The notes below the pieces were generated by a model. That model saw only the letters and a list, made by a program, of their open reading frames with translations, was not told the DNA's origin and did no database searches. Source: Clostridia bacterium (GTDB taxonomy: Bacteria > Bacillota > Clostridia > Oscillospirales > CAG-272). From it: DNA of 22,219 nt. The stretch spans positions 1-22,219 of the forward strand of contig JAGALI010000150.1 of assembly GCA_017625275.1 (NCBI GenBank). The letters run 5' to 3'. The position numbers and the translations under genes are program-made. Positions 14,695 to 22,021 of this stretch are shown one piece after another (the first letter of the stretch is position 1; each line of letters begins with the position of its first letter).

Positions 14695-14944
14695 TTTTTT
14701 CTCCTGTTTTATCCTGCCTTTTTAGAGTAAATCTATCAGGCACGGGGTCGTAACCACCACGGCAAAAGGGATTACATCTTAAAACTCGCCAAATGGCAAG
14801 AATTAAACCCTTTATTGCGCCATGCTTATCTAGCGCCTCAAGTGCATATTGTGAGCAGGTGGGCGTAAAGCGACACGAGTTCGGCAAAATCGGCGAGATA
14901 AGCTTTTGGTATAGCTTTACAAAAAGCTTAAGAATTGTTTTCAT
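14687..14944 (-). CDS. yidD: Membrane protein insertion efficiency factor YidD
   Basis: This 85-residue protein has the YidD signature CRFTPTCSQYALEAL followed by RCNPFCRGGYDPVP. It is thought to aid YidC-dependent insertion at the inner face of the membrane through an amphipathic N-terminal helix, which fits the start LKLFVKLYQKLISPILP. It begins two bases after rnpA and has no clear ribosome binding site, so translation is probably coupled to rnpA. Its end overlaps yidC by eight bases. Confidence 0.95.
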   Translation of the reverse strand: MKTILKLFVKLYQKLISPILPNSCRFTPTCSQYALEALDKHGAIKGLILAIWRVLRCNPFCRGGYDPVPDRFTLKRQDKTGEKND

Positions 14945-14946
14945 TT

Positions 14947-15324
14947 TTAATATTTAATAAAGTTTAAAGCCCTTACGGCTTTTGTAAGGTCGCGTCTTAT
15001 ATCCTCACTCGTCGCGTCTGTCGCGCTGGCACGAGCAACTAAAACTATAAGATATCCCTTTTTAAGATTATTTTCCCTTTCGGTCTGTCTTAATCCCTCA
15101 CGCAAAATTCTTTTTACACGATTTCTTATATGTGCCCTTCCAAGCTTCTTTGAAACCGTAAGACCGATTCGGTTAATATATTCCTTTTCGGGGTGTGCCT
15201 TCATCAGCCTGCCAGCCTTCAAGTCCTTAAGAATATAGACAACAACAAATTTGCCTACAAACTTGTCCCCCTTTGCGTAAGCCTTCGAGTATAAATGGTT
15301 TTCGCTAATTGCGATATGCTTCAT
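14947..15324 (-). CDS. rnpA: Ribonuclease P protein component
   Basis: RnpA binds the catalytic RNase P RNA and helps it trim the 5' leader from precursor tRNAs. The 125-residue protein carries the family motif RNRVKRILRE and the preceding GLTVSKKLGRAHIRN, which contact the RNA. The start is the ATG at 15324 because AGAGGTG lies just upstream of it; a longer frame beginning with TTG at 15345 has no such site. It lies 143 bases downstream of rpmH, with a terminator between, and directly before yidD. The end (LTKAVRALNFIKY) is a normal family end. Confidence 0.95.
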   Translation of the reverse strand: MKHIAISENHLYSKAYAKGDKFVGKFVVVYILKDLKAGRLMKAHPEKEYINRIGLTVSKKLGRAHIRNRVKRILREGLRQTERENNLKKGYLIVLVARASATDATSEDIRRDLTKAVRALNFIKY

Positions 15325-15335
15325 ATGCACCTCTT

Positions 15336-15353
15336 TGTAGCCCAATCGCTACA
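15336..15353 (-). promoter_or_regulatory. Small hairpin before the rnpA ribosome binding site
   Basis: On the minus strand TGTAGC pairs with GCTACA around a six-base loop, ending three bases before the AGAGG site of rnpA. It could modulate translation starts or protect the 5' end of a processed message. A possible weak promoter (TACTAT with CGGACA 18 bases upstream, about 15360-15390) is nearby. Both are low-confidence readings. Confidence 0.3.
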
Positions 15354-15410
15354 CTTGATAGTACTTGACTTTTTTGACCCTTGTCCGGAAAAGCCTAAAA
15401 CCCTTTTTAA

Positions 15411-15441
15411 GAAAAAGTCCCCGAATATAGCCTTCGGGGAC
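15411..15441 (-). terminator. Terminator between rpmH and rnpA
   Basis: On the minus strand GTCCCCGAA (15433-15441) pairs with TTCGGGGAC (15417-15425) around a seven-base loop, followed by TTTTTC. The stem is GC-rich and strong, but the T run is short, so partial readthrough could set the ratio of rpmH to rnpA message. Confidence 0.85.
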
Positions 15442-15467
15442 ACATAAAATCTGCGTAAATACTAAAA

Positions 15468-15602
15468 TTAGTATGTGAGTCTAGCACGACCCTTTGCGCG
15501 TCTTCTCTTCAAAACTTTTCTTCCGTCAGCAGTTCTCATTCTCTTTCTAAAGCCATGTTCCTTTTTTCTCTGACGCTTCTTTGGTTGGTAAGTTCTTAAC
15601 AT
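15468..15602 (-). CDS. rpmH: 50S ribosomal protein L34
   Basis: This is a 44-residue, very basic ribosomal protein of the large subunit. The translation begins MLRTYQPKKRQRKK, continues with EHGFRKRMRTADGRKVLKRR and ends in KGRARLTY, agreeing with the L34 consensus over the whole length. A textbook AAGGAGGTG site lies before the ATG. It is driven by a near-perfect promoter. In many bacteria rpmH is next to dnaA and the replication origin; here the upstream neighbour is the YgiQ-type gene on the same strand, and no dnaA is seen. Confidence 0.98.
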   Translation of the reverse strand: MLRTYQPKKRQRKKEHGFRKRMRTADGRKVLKRRRAKGRARLTY

Positions 15603-15686
15603 AGTTGCACCTCCTTAATCTAAATTGGAGCTATATTCAGCATCAATTTAAAGCCAATTTATCTTCTCGATTTCAAGACAAGGTAT

Positions 15687-15716
15687 ATTATACACGCACA
15701 ATATACATTTTGTCAA
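15687..15716 (-). promoter_or_regulatory. Consensus sigma-A promoter for rpmH
   Basis: On the minus strand TTGACA (15711-15716) and TATAAT (15687-15692) are both perfect, with an 18-base spacer. The start point would be near 15680, giving a leader of about 78 bases. The promoter lies about 20 bases beyond the YgiQ stop codon, and I see no strong terminator between them. Confidence 0.93.
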
Positions 15717-15734
15717 GACTTTTTTTACATATGA

Positions 15735-17711
15735 CTAAATTTTTTTACTTTTTTTATTTTTCTTATTAATACGCGCGCTCGTGCGTGAGGACTGGTTTTT
15801 TGCCTGTGGAGCGTCCTTTTTCGCGTCAAAGCCACTCCTTTGCGCCCCTTTGCCCCTTGCGGTGTCCTTTGCACCTCGCTCCTTTTGCGCATTCCGCATT
15901 CCCCTGTCTCTTCCGTCTGGCCTTACAAGGCAATTTGCACCATAGCCGATAAGGTCCTCGCGTCCTGCCTTTATAAGCGCCTCACGAACTAGATTTCTGT
16001 TTTCTGGACGGCGATATTGCAAAAGCGCCCTTTGCATAAGCTTCTCGCGATAATCATCAGGCGCGTAAACGCTCTTCATATCCAAGGGATTTATGCCTGT
16101 GTAGTACATGACAGTTGACGCAGTCGAGGGTGTTGGATAGAAATCCTGCACCTGCTCTGGATTACAGCCCTGATCACGAAGATACAGCGACAGCTCAATC
16201 GCGTCATTCAATGTGCTACCTGGATGAGATGACATAAGATAAGGCACAAGATATTGCTCCAGCCCACATTCCTTAGTGAGCCTAAAGTATTTCTCTCTGA
16301 ATTTGTCGTAAACCTTAACATCAGGCTTACCCATGTATTTAAGCACGCCTGAGCTACAATGCTCTGGCGCTACCTTTAGCTGACCACTTACATGGTCTCG
16401 CACCAGCTTTCTAAAGAATGCATCGCTCTTATCGGCAAGCATATAGTCAAAGCGAACACCTGAGCGAATAAACACCTTCTTAACCCTTGGTAGTGCCTCA
16501 ACCCTTGAAAGCAATTCTATGTATTCGCTATGGTCGGCAATAAGGTTAGGGCAAGGCGTTGGAACAAGGCATTTTCTGTTGCTACAAACACCACTTTTTA
16601 GCTGTTTCTCACACGCAGGGTATCTAAAATTCGCAGTAGGACCACCGATGTCGTGAATGTAGCCCTTAAAATCTGGCATTTCGGTAATCAGCTTAGCCTC
16701 ACTAACAACGCTCTCAATAGAGCGAGAGCGAACACTGCGACCCTGATGAAACGCAAGCGCACAGAAGTTGCAGCCACCAAAGCAGCCCCTGTTGTGAGTT
16801 ATTGAGAATTTAACCTCTGCAATTGCAGGCACTCCCCCGTCCTTTTCATACACAGGGTGGTAGGTTCTCATATATGGAAGGGCGTAAACGGCATCAAGCT
16901 CCTCACGCTCAAGAGGGAACTCGGGTGGGTTTTGAACCAGCTTTTTGTTGTCGTAGTATTCAACAATTGCCTTTCCACTTATCGCGTCTTGGTTTTTATA
17001 TTGAACTCCGAAGGCACGCGCATATTCACGCTTGTCCTCTTTAATTTTATTGAAATCAAGCTCATCTGCTACAGGATAGTTTACAGGGTCGTCCTTTGCG
17101 CAAAGATAGACACAGCCTCGCTCGTTTCTTATTTTTTTAATCGGCACGCCTCGGTCAAGAAGCCTTGCAATTCCAAGAATAATCTTTTCACCCATTCCGT
17201 AGGTGAGAATATCTGCCCTACTATCCACAAGAATAGAGCGACGGATTTTGTTGTCCCAATAATCGTAGTGCGAGAAGCGACGAAGCGACGCCTCAATTCC
17301 ACCGATAATGATAGGCACATCTCCATACGCCTCACGAATACGGTTACAGTAAACTATAACGGCACGGTCAGGGCGCGCGCCCATTTTTCCACCTGCCGAG
17401 TAGTAATCGTAGGAGCGCCTTTTCTTTGACGCAGTATAATGCGCCACCATTGAGTCAATATTTCCTGCACTTACAAGAAAGCCGAGCCTAGGTCTGCCAA
17501 AGCGCTTAAATTCCTCGCAGGACTTATAATCTGGCTGAGCCAAGATAGCGACAGAAAAGCCAGCATTTTCAAGAACCCTTGAAATTATAGCCGTGCCAAA
17601 GGAGGGGTGGTCAACATACGCATCACCCGAAACATATACAAAGTCTGGCGCGCCACCATAGCGTGCCTCACATTCCTCTTTAGTTATTGGTAAAAATTCT
17701 TTTCCTAGCAT
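15735..17711 (-). CDS. YgiQ family radical SAM protein
   Basis: This is a large 658-residue protein of the YgiQ/UPF0313 family. The N-terminal part is B12-binding-like (about 1-180, with PSFGTAIISRVLENAGF and IIIGGIEASLRRFSHYDYW). The radical SAM domain has the iron-sulfur motif at C310, C314 and C317 (NRGCFGGCNFCALAFHQGR). An extra cysteine-rich stretch follows (KSGVCSNRKCLVPTPCPN). The C-terminal section ends in a basic, low-complexity tail of about 55 residues (K, R, A, N, Q), perhaps for RNA or ribosome contact. The reaction of the family is not established. The start at 17711 is supported by AGGGGAG. It is a single gene between terminators and promoters of its neighbours, with a possible operator upstream. 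Confidence 0.93.
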   Translation of the reverse strand: MLGKEFLPITKEECEARYGGAPDFVYVSGDAYVDHPSFGTAIISRVLENAGFSVAILAQPDYKSCEEFKRFGRPRLGFLVSAGNIDSMVAHYTASKKRRSYDYYSAGGKMGARPDRAVIVYCNRIREAYGDVPIIIGGIEASLRRFSHYDYWDNKIRRSILVDSRADILTYGMGEKIILGIARLLDRGVPIKKIRNERGCVYLCAKDDPVNYPVADELDFNKIKEDKREYARAFGVQYKNQDAISGKAIVEYYDNKKLVQNPPEFPLEREELDAVYALPYMRTYHPVYEKDGGVPAIAEVKFSITHNRGCFGGCNFCALAFHQGRSVRSRSIESVVSEAKLITEMPDFKGYIHDIGGPTANFRYPACEKQLKSGVCSNRKCLVPTPCPNLIADHSEYIELLSRVEALPRVKKVFIRSGVRFDYMLADKSDAFFRKLVRDHVSGQLKVAPEHCSSGVLKYMGKPDVKVYDKFREKYFRLTKECGLEQYLVPYLMSSHPGSTLNDAIELSLYLRDQGCNPEQVQDFYPTPSTASTVMYYTGINPLDMKSVYAPDDYREKLMQRALLQYRRPENRNLVREALIKAGREDLIGYGANCLVRPDGRDRGMRNAQKERGAKDTARGKGAQRSGFDAKKDAPQAKNQSSRTSARINKKNKKSKKI

Positions 17712-17776
17712 AAGCTCCCCTTGCCTATTGTCCTTTTCTTTTATCCCGCCTGCCCTTTTGGCTTGTTATCAAAACT

Positions 17777-17816
17777 ATTTTAACACATTTTTCCCACTTT
17801 GTGTTACTTAACACAA
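17777..17816 (-). promoter_or_regulatory. Possible promoter and 18-base palindromic operator upstream of the YgiQ gene
   Basis: A perfect inverted repeat, TTGTGTTAAGTAACACAA on the minus strand (17799-17816), has two 8-base arms around a 2-base centre. The half-site TGTGTTA occurs again right at a -10 candidate TAAAAT (17777-17782), and the palindrome covers the place where the -35 would be. The outer TTGTG-N8-CACAA resembles sites of the redox repressor Rex (TTGTGAnnnnnnTCACAA). The palindrome is seen directly; the regulator is a guess. Its distal end shares two bases with the T run of the GH28 terminator. Confidence 0.45.
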
Positions 17817-17842
17817 AAAAAGAACGCATTATGCGTTCTTTT
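17815..17842 (-). terminator. Rho-independent terminator after the GH28 gene
   Basis: The arms AGAACGCAT (17821-17829) and ATGCGTTCT (17831-17839) pair around a very short loop. On the minus strand the stem is followed by seven T, and it closes the prdX-like/rlmH/mnmG/GH28 transcript. The A-tract on the other side could also let it act in the plus direction. Confidence 0.9.
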
Positions 17843-17852
17843 ATTTGTAAAA

Positions 17853-19079
17853 TTAAACTCTTTCGTTGTCTACTGTGACCTCGGCGCTGTCTACATAGAT
17901 GCTGTCGCCGAACTCAAATGGCGCTGGGTCGATAAGGTCAGGTACATTTGGCTGAAGGTCCATTTTGTTCACAAAATATGGGTGAGTTGAGCCTCTTTCT
18001 GCCTTAAAGATACAGTTGTTTATCGACACACCCTTAACATTTTCGTTTTCGCCAACAATAATTGCTGGGTTTTCGTGTGTGAAGTGACAGTTGTCAAAGG
18101 ATACATTTGAGATTGTTCCGTTTACATCCTTGGCACAGATAACGATAGGCTCTCCCTTGCCCCACCACCAGCCACCATAAATCTTGGTGTCGGATACGAT
18201 GTTTTCAAAGCGTGCATTTTCAACACAGCCGTCGTTGCCTGTAAAGATTGCAATCGCACGATTGGAGCGAATAATCTTAATATCTCTTACAGTTATATTT
18301 CTTACCTTACTATAAAGGTGACCAAAGCGAATTGCTGCGCTACGAGAGGACATAAGACAGTCGTAAATCTCCATGTTCTCGCATACACCATTTTCGTTTG
18401 TGATACAGGTCGCTGCGAAGCAGTCGTCACCACAGAGGAAGGTTGAGTTTCTTACGATAATATTTCTTGACGCGCTACAGTGAACGCCGTCGTTGTTTCC
18501 TATTCTGTTGTGGTTGTCTACATAAATGTTTTCAACTAAAATATTTTCACAGTTTGAGAAAACAAGTGTCCAGCATGGAGAGTTGAAAATCTTAATGCCA
18601 TCAATTGTAATGTTCTTGCAGTTGTTGAAGAATATTGGCTGAGTTGGACGCTTAACCATGCCGATAACCATTTGCTCCGCATATTCCTTTGTCATTCCCT
18701 CCTCGGAGAGAAAGGGTGGCAAATATTGGTCAAAGTCAAAGAATGCATCGCCATTCATTTGAATTTTACCCTCGCCTGTGATTCTTATGTTTTCGCAGTC
18801 GAGCGCGTAAATTAGCGACACAGTCTGCTTCATTTCAAGATGATAGAAGCCACAGTCGTAATAGTGCTCAATATTGCGTGAGCCAACAAGCTCTGCCCCA
18901 CGCTCCAAAAGAAGTGTAATGTCACTCTTTAGCGCGATAGTTCCTGTTACATAGTAGCCCTTAGGGAACAAAATGGTGTCGCCCTTTTCAGCCCTTTCGA
19001 TAAGCGCCTGAAGCGCCTCGGTTTCAAGTGTAACTCCATCACCGATAAGTCCATAATCCTTTACATTTAAAATTGCCAT
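17853..19079 (-). CDS. Glycoside hydrolase family 28 (polygalacturonase-like) protein
   Basis: This 408-residue protein has a right-handed beta-helix pattern. The pectate-lyase-like start NVKDYGLIGDGVTLET is followed by repeated strands, for example ITIDGIKIFNSPCWT. The GH28 active-site elements are visible as N-N-D-G (195-198), GDDC (217-220) and RFGH (251-254). The usual GHG is changed to FGH, so the exact activity may differ from pectin cleavage. There is no signal peptide, so it would act in the cytoplasm on imported oligosaccharides. The start lies 12 bases after the mnmG stop and its ribosome binding site (TAAGGAG) contains that stop codon, so it is tied to mnmG translation. A carbohydrate enzyme in this operon is unusual. 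Confidence 0.85.
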   Translation of the reverse strand: MAILNVKDYGLIGDGVTLETEALQALIERAEKGDTILFPKGYYVTGTIALKSDITLLLERGAELVGSRNIEHYYDCGFYHLEMKQTVSLIYALDCENIRITGEGKIQMNGDAFFDFDQYLPPFLSEEGMTKEYAEQMVIGMVKRPTQPIFFNNCKNITIDGIKIFNSPCWTLVFSNCENILVENIYVDNHNRIGNNDGVHCSASRNIIVRNSTFLCGDDCFAATCITNENGVCENMEIYDCLMSSRSAAIRFGHLYSKVRNITVRDIKIIRSNRAIAIFTGNDGCVENARFENIVSDTKIYGGWWWGKGEPIVICAKDVNGTISNVSFDNCHFTHENPAIIVGENENVKGVSINNCIFKAERGSTHPYFVNKMDLQPNVPDLIDPAPFEFGDSIYVDSAEVTVDNERV

Positions 19080-19091
19080 TGTGCCTTCTCC

Positions 19092-20966
19092 TTATGCTTC
19101 AAGATAAATCATTAGTACAGATATATCAGCAGGCGAAACACCACTTATGCGTGACGCCTGACCGAGTGTCAGAGGCTTTACCTTATTCAGCTTTTGCTGT
19201 GCCTCTATTCTAAGACCCTTTATGGTTGTATAATCAAGCTCCTGTGGGAGTAGCCTTTGCTCCATTTTCTCGCTTCTCTTAACCTCAGCAAGCTGTTTTT
19301 TTACATATCCCTCATATTTTATTTCTGTCTGCGCTGTAAATATGATTGATTTCTTCATTTGGGGGCGAGAGGTGTCGAATTTTGCCATATTATCATAATC
19401 AAGCTGTGGCCTTTTTATAAGCTCATAAAGTGACACGCCTGTCGCAATTGGCGAGGTTCCAAGAGCCTCTAGCATTTCATTCAGCTCCTCGCTTGGGCGA
19501 ATTATAGTATGCCTTGCACGCTCAATTTCCTTTTCCACCTCGGCGCGCTTCTTTATATAATGCTCCCATTGCTCGTCACCTACAAGCCCTACCTCTCTGC
19601 CTATTGGGGTAAGACGATAATCAGCATTATCCTGTCTTAAAAGCAAGCGATATTCGCTTCGTGAGGTCATCATACGATACGGCTCGCTAGTTCCCTTTGT
19701 AACAAGGTCATCAATGAGTGTACCGATATACGACGAGGACCTTGGAAGGATAAGTGGCTCCCTGCCAAGAAGCTTAAGTGAGGCGTTAATTCCAGCCACA
19801 AGTCCCTGCGCGCCTGCCTCCTCATAGCCTGAGGTGCCGTTAAACTGTCCCGCACCATAAAGACCTGATATTTTCTTGTATTCAAGGGTGGCAAGAAGCT
19901 CCTGTGGGTCGGTGCAATCATACTCTATCGCATAGGCGTAGCGCATAATCTCTGCGTTTTCAAAGCCCTCTAGCGAGTGCACCATCTCTCTTTGCACCTC
20001 TATCGGCATAGAGGTGGAAAAGCCCTGAAGATACATTTCCTTTGTGTCCTTGCCCATAGGCTCAAGGAACAGCTGATGGCGCTCCTTGTCGGCAAAGCGC
20101 ACGATTTTATCCTCGATTGATGGACAATAGCGAGGTCCTGTGCCGTGGATGTTGCCCGAATACATTGCCGAGCGCTTTATGTTGCTTTTAATAATTTCGT
20201 GTGTTTTTTGATTTGTGTAGGTTATAAAGCATGGAATTTGCTCTCCATTTGCGTACTCCACCTCGTCAGTTGCATACGAAAACGGAAACTGGTCCTTGTC
20301 TCCCTCTTGAACCTCTAGCTTGGAATAATCAATGCTGTCTGCGTGTATTCTTGCAGGCGTGCCTGTCTTAAAGCGCATCATTGTAATGCCCTCACGCCTT
20401 AGCGCTTCTGTTAAGCCAGTAGCTGCCATAAGAGAGTCAGGGCCTGACTGGTAGCAAATATTACCTGTGTGAATTGTGCCATTTAAAAATGTTCCTGTGC
20501 ACAAAATCGCACACTCTGTCTCAAATCTTTCGCCAAGCCTTGTAATTACAGCGCTGATTTTACGCCCATCTCCCTCGCCCACTACCTCAATATCGGTAAT
20601 CTCGGCTTGAATTACGCGAAGGCCCTTGGTGCTTTCCAAAACGCCCTTCATAATCGAGCGATATTTCATTCTATCAGCTTGGATTCTTTTTGAATAAACG
20701 GCAGCTCCCTTGCCAAGATTGAGGGTGCGCGCCTGAAGGGTAACCTCGTCAGCGCTTTTTCCCATTTGTCCACCAAGTGCGTCTATTTCGTACACAAGGT
20801 GACCCTTTGCCGTTCCACCTATTGATGGGTTACAGGGCAAATTTGCAATCGCGTCAAGCGACATTGTAAACAAAATTGTGTCAAGTCCCATTCTAGCTGA
20901 GGCAAGCGCAGCCTCAACACCTGCGTGTCCTGCACCAACAACTACAATTTGTGCCTTGTTTTCCAT
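19092..20966 (-). CDS. mnmG: tRNA uridine-5-carboxymethylaminomethyl(34) modification enzyme MnmG
   Basis: MnmG (GidA) is the FAD-dependent partner of MnmE in making cmnm5U34 in tRNA. The 624-residue protein has the dinucleotide-binding GAGHAG (11-16), the NPSIGGTAKGHLVYEIDALGG region, TGTFLNG, RYCPSIEDKIVRFADK, and GQFNGTSGYEEAGAQG in the FAD domain. The C-terminal helical domain ends in RISGVSPADISVL, the MnmE-binding region. Length and motifs are normal. It begins 21 bases after rlmH with AAAGGAG. In many Bacillota mnmG directly follows mnmE; here it is 16 kb upstream of mnmE, on the other side of the rpmH-jag cluster. Confidence 0.97.
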   Translation of the reverse strand: MENKAQIVVVGAGHAGVEAALASARMGLDTILFTMSLDAIANLPCNPSIGGTAKGHLVYEIDALGGQMGKSADEVTLQARTLNLGKGAAVYSKRIQADRMKYRSIMKGVLESTKGLRVIQAEITDIEVVGEGDGRKISAVITRLGERFETECAILCTGTFLNGTIHTGNICYQSGPDSLMAATGLTEALRREGITMMRFKTGTPARIHADSIDYSKLEVQEGDKDQFPFSYATDEVEYANGEQIPCFITYTNQKTHEIIKSNIKRSAMYSGNIHGTGPRYCPSIEDKIVRFADKERHQLFLEPMGKDTKEMYLQGFSTSMPIEVQREMVHSLEGFENAEIMRYAYAIEYDCTDPQELLATLEYKKISGLYGAGQFNGTSGYEEAGAQGLVAGINASLKLLGREPLILPRSSSYIGTLIDDLVTKGTSEPYRMMTSRSEYRLLLRQDNADYRLTPIGREVGLVGDEQWEHYIKKRAEVEKEIERARHTIIRPSEELNEMLEALGTSPIATGVSLYELIKRPQLDYDNMAKFDTSRPQMKKSIIFTAQTEIKYEGYVKKQLAEVKRSEKMEQRLLPQELDYTTIKGLRIEAQQKLNKVKPLTLGQASRISGVSPADISVLMIYLEA

Positions 20967-20987
20967 TCGAGGCTCCTTTCGTAATAA

Positions 20988-21470
20988 TTATTTGTGATAT
21001 CGTGAATTGTTTATAATGCTGAGGCTTCTATATATCGTCTCGTGCAAAATGACTCTTAGTAGCTGGTGTGGAAAGGTTAGCTTCGATATTGAAAGCCTAT
21101 AATCTGCCCTTTGCTTTACACCATTTGATAGTCCGTATGACGAGCCTATTATAAACACAAGCTCGCTTTTTCCTAAAAGAGTGATTTCGTTTAGCTTGTC
21201 AGCAAGCTCCTCACTAGATAATTGCTTGCCCTCTACACACATAGCAATAACATATGCCTTAGAGCTTATTTTTTCAAGCACCCTCTTTTCCTCTGCCTCA
21301 AGCGCCCTTGCAATTTGCACCTCGGACGGATTGTCGGGTAGCTTTTCCTCCTTTAGGATAATTTCCTCAAGCCTGCACCACGCACCAAGTCTCTTTTTGT
21401 ACTCGGCGCATGCGTCCTTAAGATAATTTTCCTTGAAATCGCCTGTCGCGATGATTTTTATGCTTAGCAT
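20988..21470 (-). CDS. rlmH: 23S rRNA (pseudouridine(1915)-N3)-methyltransferase RlmH
   Basis: RlmH is a SPOUT methyltransferase that methylates pseudouridine 1915 in helix 69 of 23S rRNA, using S-adenosylmethionine. The 160-residue length is normal. The glycine-rich cofactor loop is FIIGSSYGLSNG (about 109-120), and the C-terminal knot is FPHQLLRVILHETIYR with the conserved final YHK. It starts two bases after the stop of the prolyl-tRNA editing gene, with AGGA as ribosome binding site, so the two are co-translated. All visible functional parts are intact. Confidence 0.96.
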   Translation of the reverse strand: MLSIKIIATGDFKENYLKDACAEYKKRLGAWCRLEEIILKEEKLPDNPSEVQIARALEAEEKRVLEKISSKAYVIAMCVEGKQLSSEELADKLNEITLLGKSELVFIIGSSYGLSNGVKQRADYRLSISKLTFPHQLLRVILHETIYRSLSIINNSRYHK

Positions 21471-21472
21471 TC

Positions 21473-22021
21473 TTATTCCTCTGACCTAGGTATGTCCAAA
21501 ATTGTCGGTGTGTGCCCTGTCGCTGGAAGGTATTTTTCCAAAATATCAGCCGTCCTAATTTTTAGACTAGTTGTATTTTCGCAGGGGTGACAGCCGATAA
21601 ACTCAGGCTCTAAAACCTCTTTGTCAATAAGTAGATTTATATCGTGATTTTTGTCGTTCATAAGACCCATAATGCTAACTGAGCCTGGGTGCACATCAAG
21701 AAACCTTTCAAGATATTCGCCCTCTGCAAAGCTAAGACGCGCCGAATTTATCATATGCGACACATCCTTTGTCCTAAACGGCTTGCTTGCTGGCATCATA
21801 AGCAGATAAAACATCGTGTGCTGACGGTTGCAAAGCACCAAATTCTTGCACATTACAGTTTCAAGAGCAATATCAATCGCCTCACAATCGTTCATTGTTT
21901 CGGCACGCGCGTGGTCAACGCGATAAAACTCTATTCCAAGTCGGTCGAGGTAATCGTAAACACGAATCTCCCTAGCCTCTCTACCACTCTCGTCCCTTGG
22001 ACGACCCTTTAAAAGTATCAT
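21473..22021 (-). CDS. Prolyl-tRNA editing protein, PrdX/YbaK (ProXp-ala-like)
   Basis: The 182-residue protein belongs to the YbaK/aaRS-associated editing fold. PrdX-type members remove wrongly attached amino acids such as alanine from tRNA-Pro. The key lysine is in MCKNLVLCNRQ (K59), followed by FYLLMMPASKPF and the late GCHPCENTTSLKI, all typical of PrdX. The start ATG at 22021 is preferred because AAAGGAAA lies upstream and family similarity begins there. The frame remains open for more than 60 codons further upstream, where the sequence does not look like this family. It leads the operon with rlmH, mnmG and the GH28 gene, and three of the four serve translation. Confidence 0.88.
   Translation of the reverse strand: MILLKGRPRDESGREAREIRVYDYLDRLGIEFYRVDHARAETMNDCEAIDIALETVMCKNLVLCNRQHTMFYLLMMPASKPFRTKDVSHMINSARLSFAEGEYLERFLDVHPGSVSIMGLMNDKNHDINLLIDKEVLEPEFIGCHPCENTTSLKIRTADILEKYLPATGHTPTILDIPRSEE

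Noticed and set aside
15603..15734. Replication origin next to rpmH
   Set aside because: No dnaA gene and no cluster of TTATCCACA-like boxes is visible; the region is explained by the rpmH promoter and leader.
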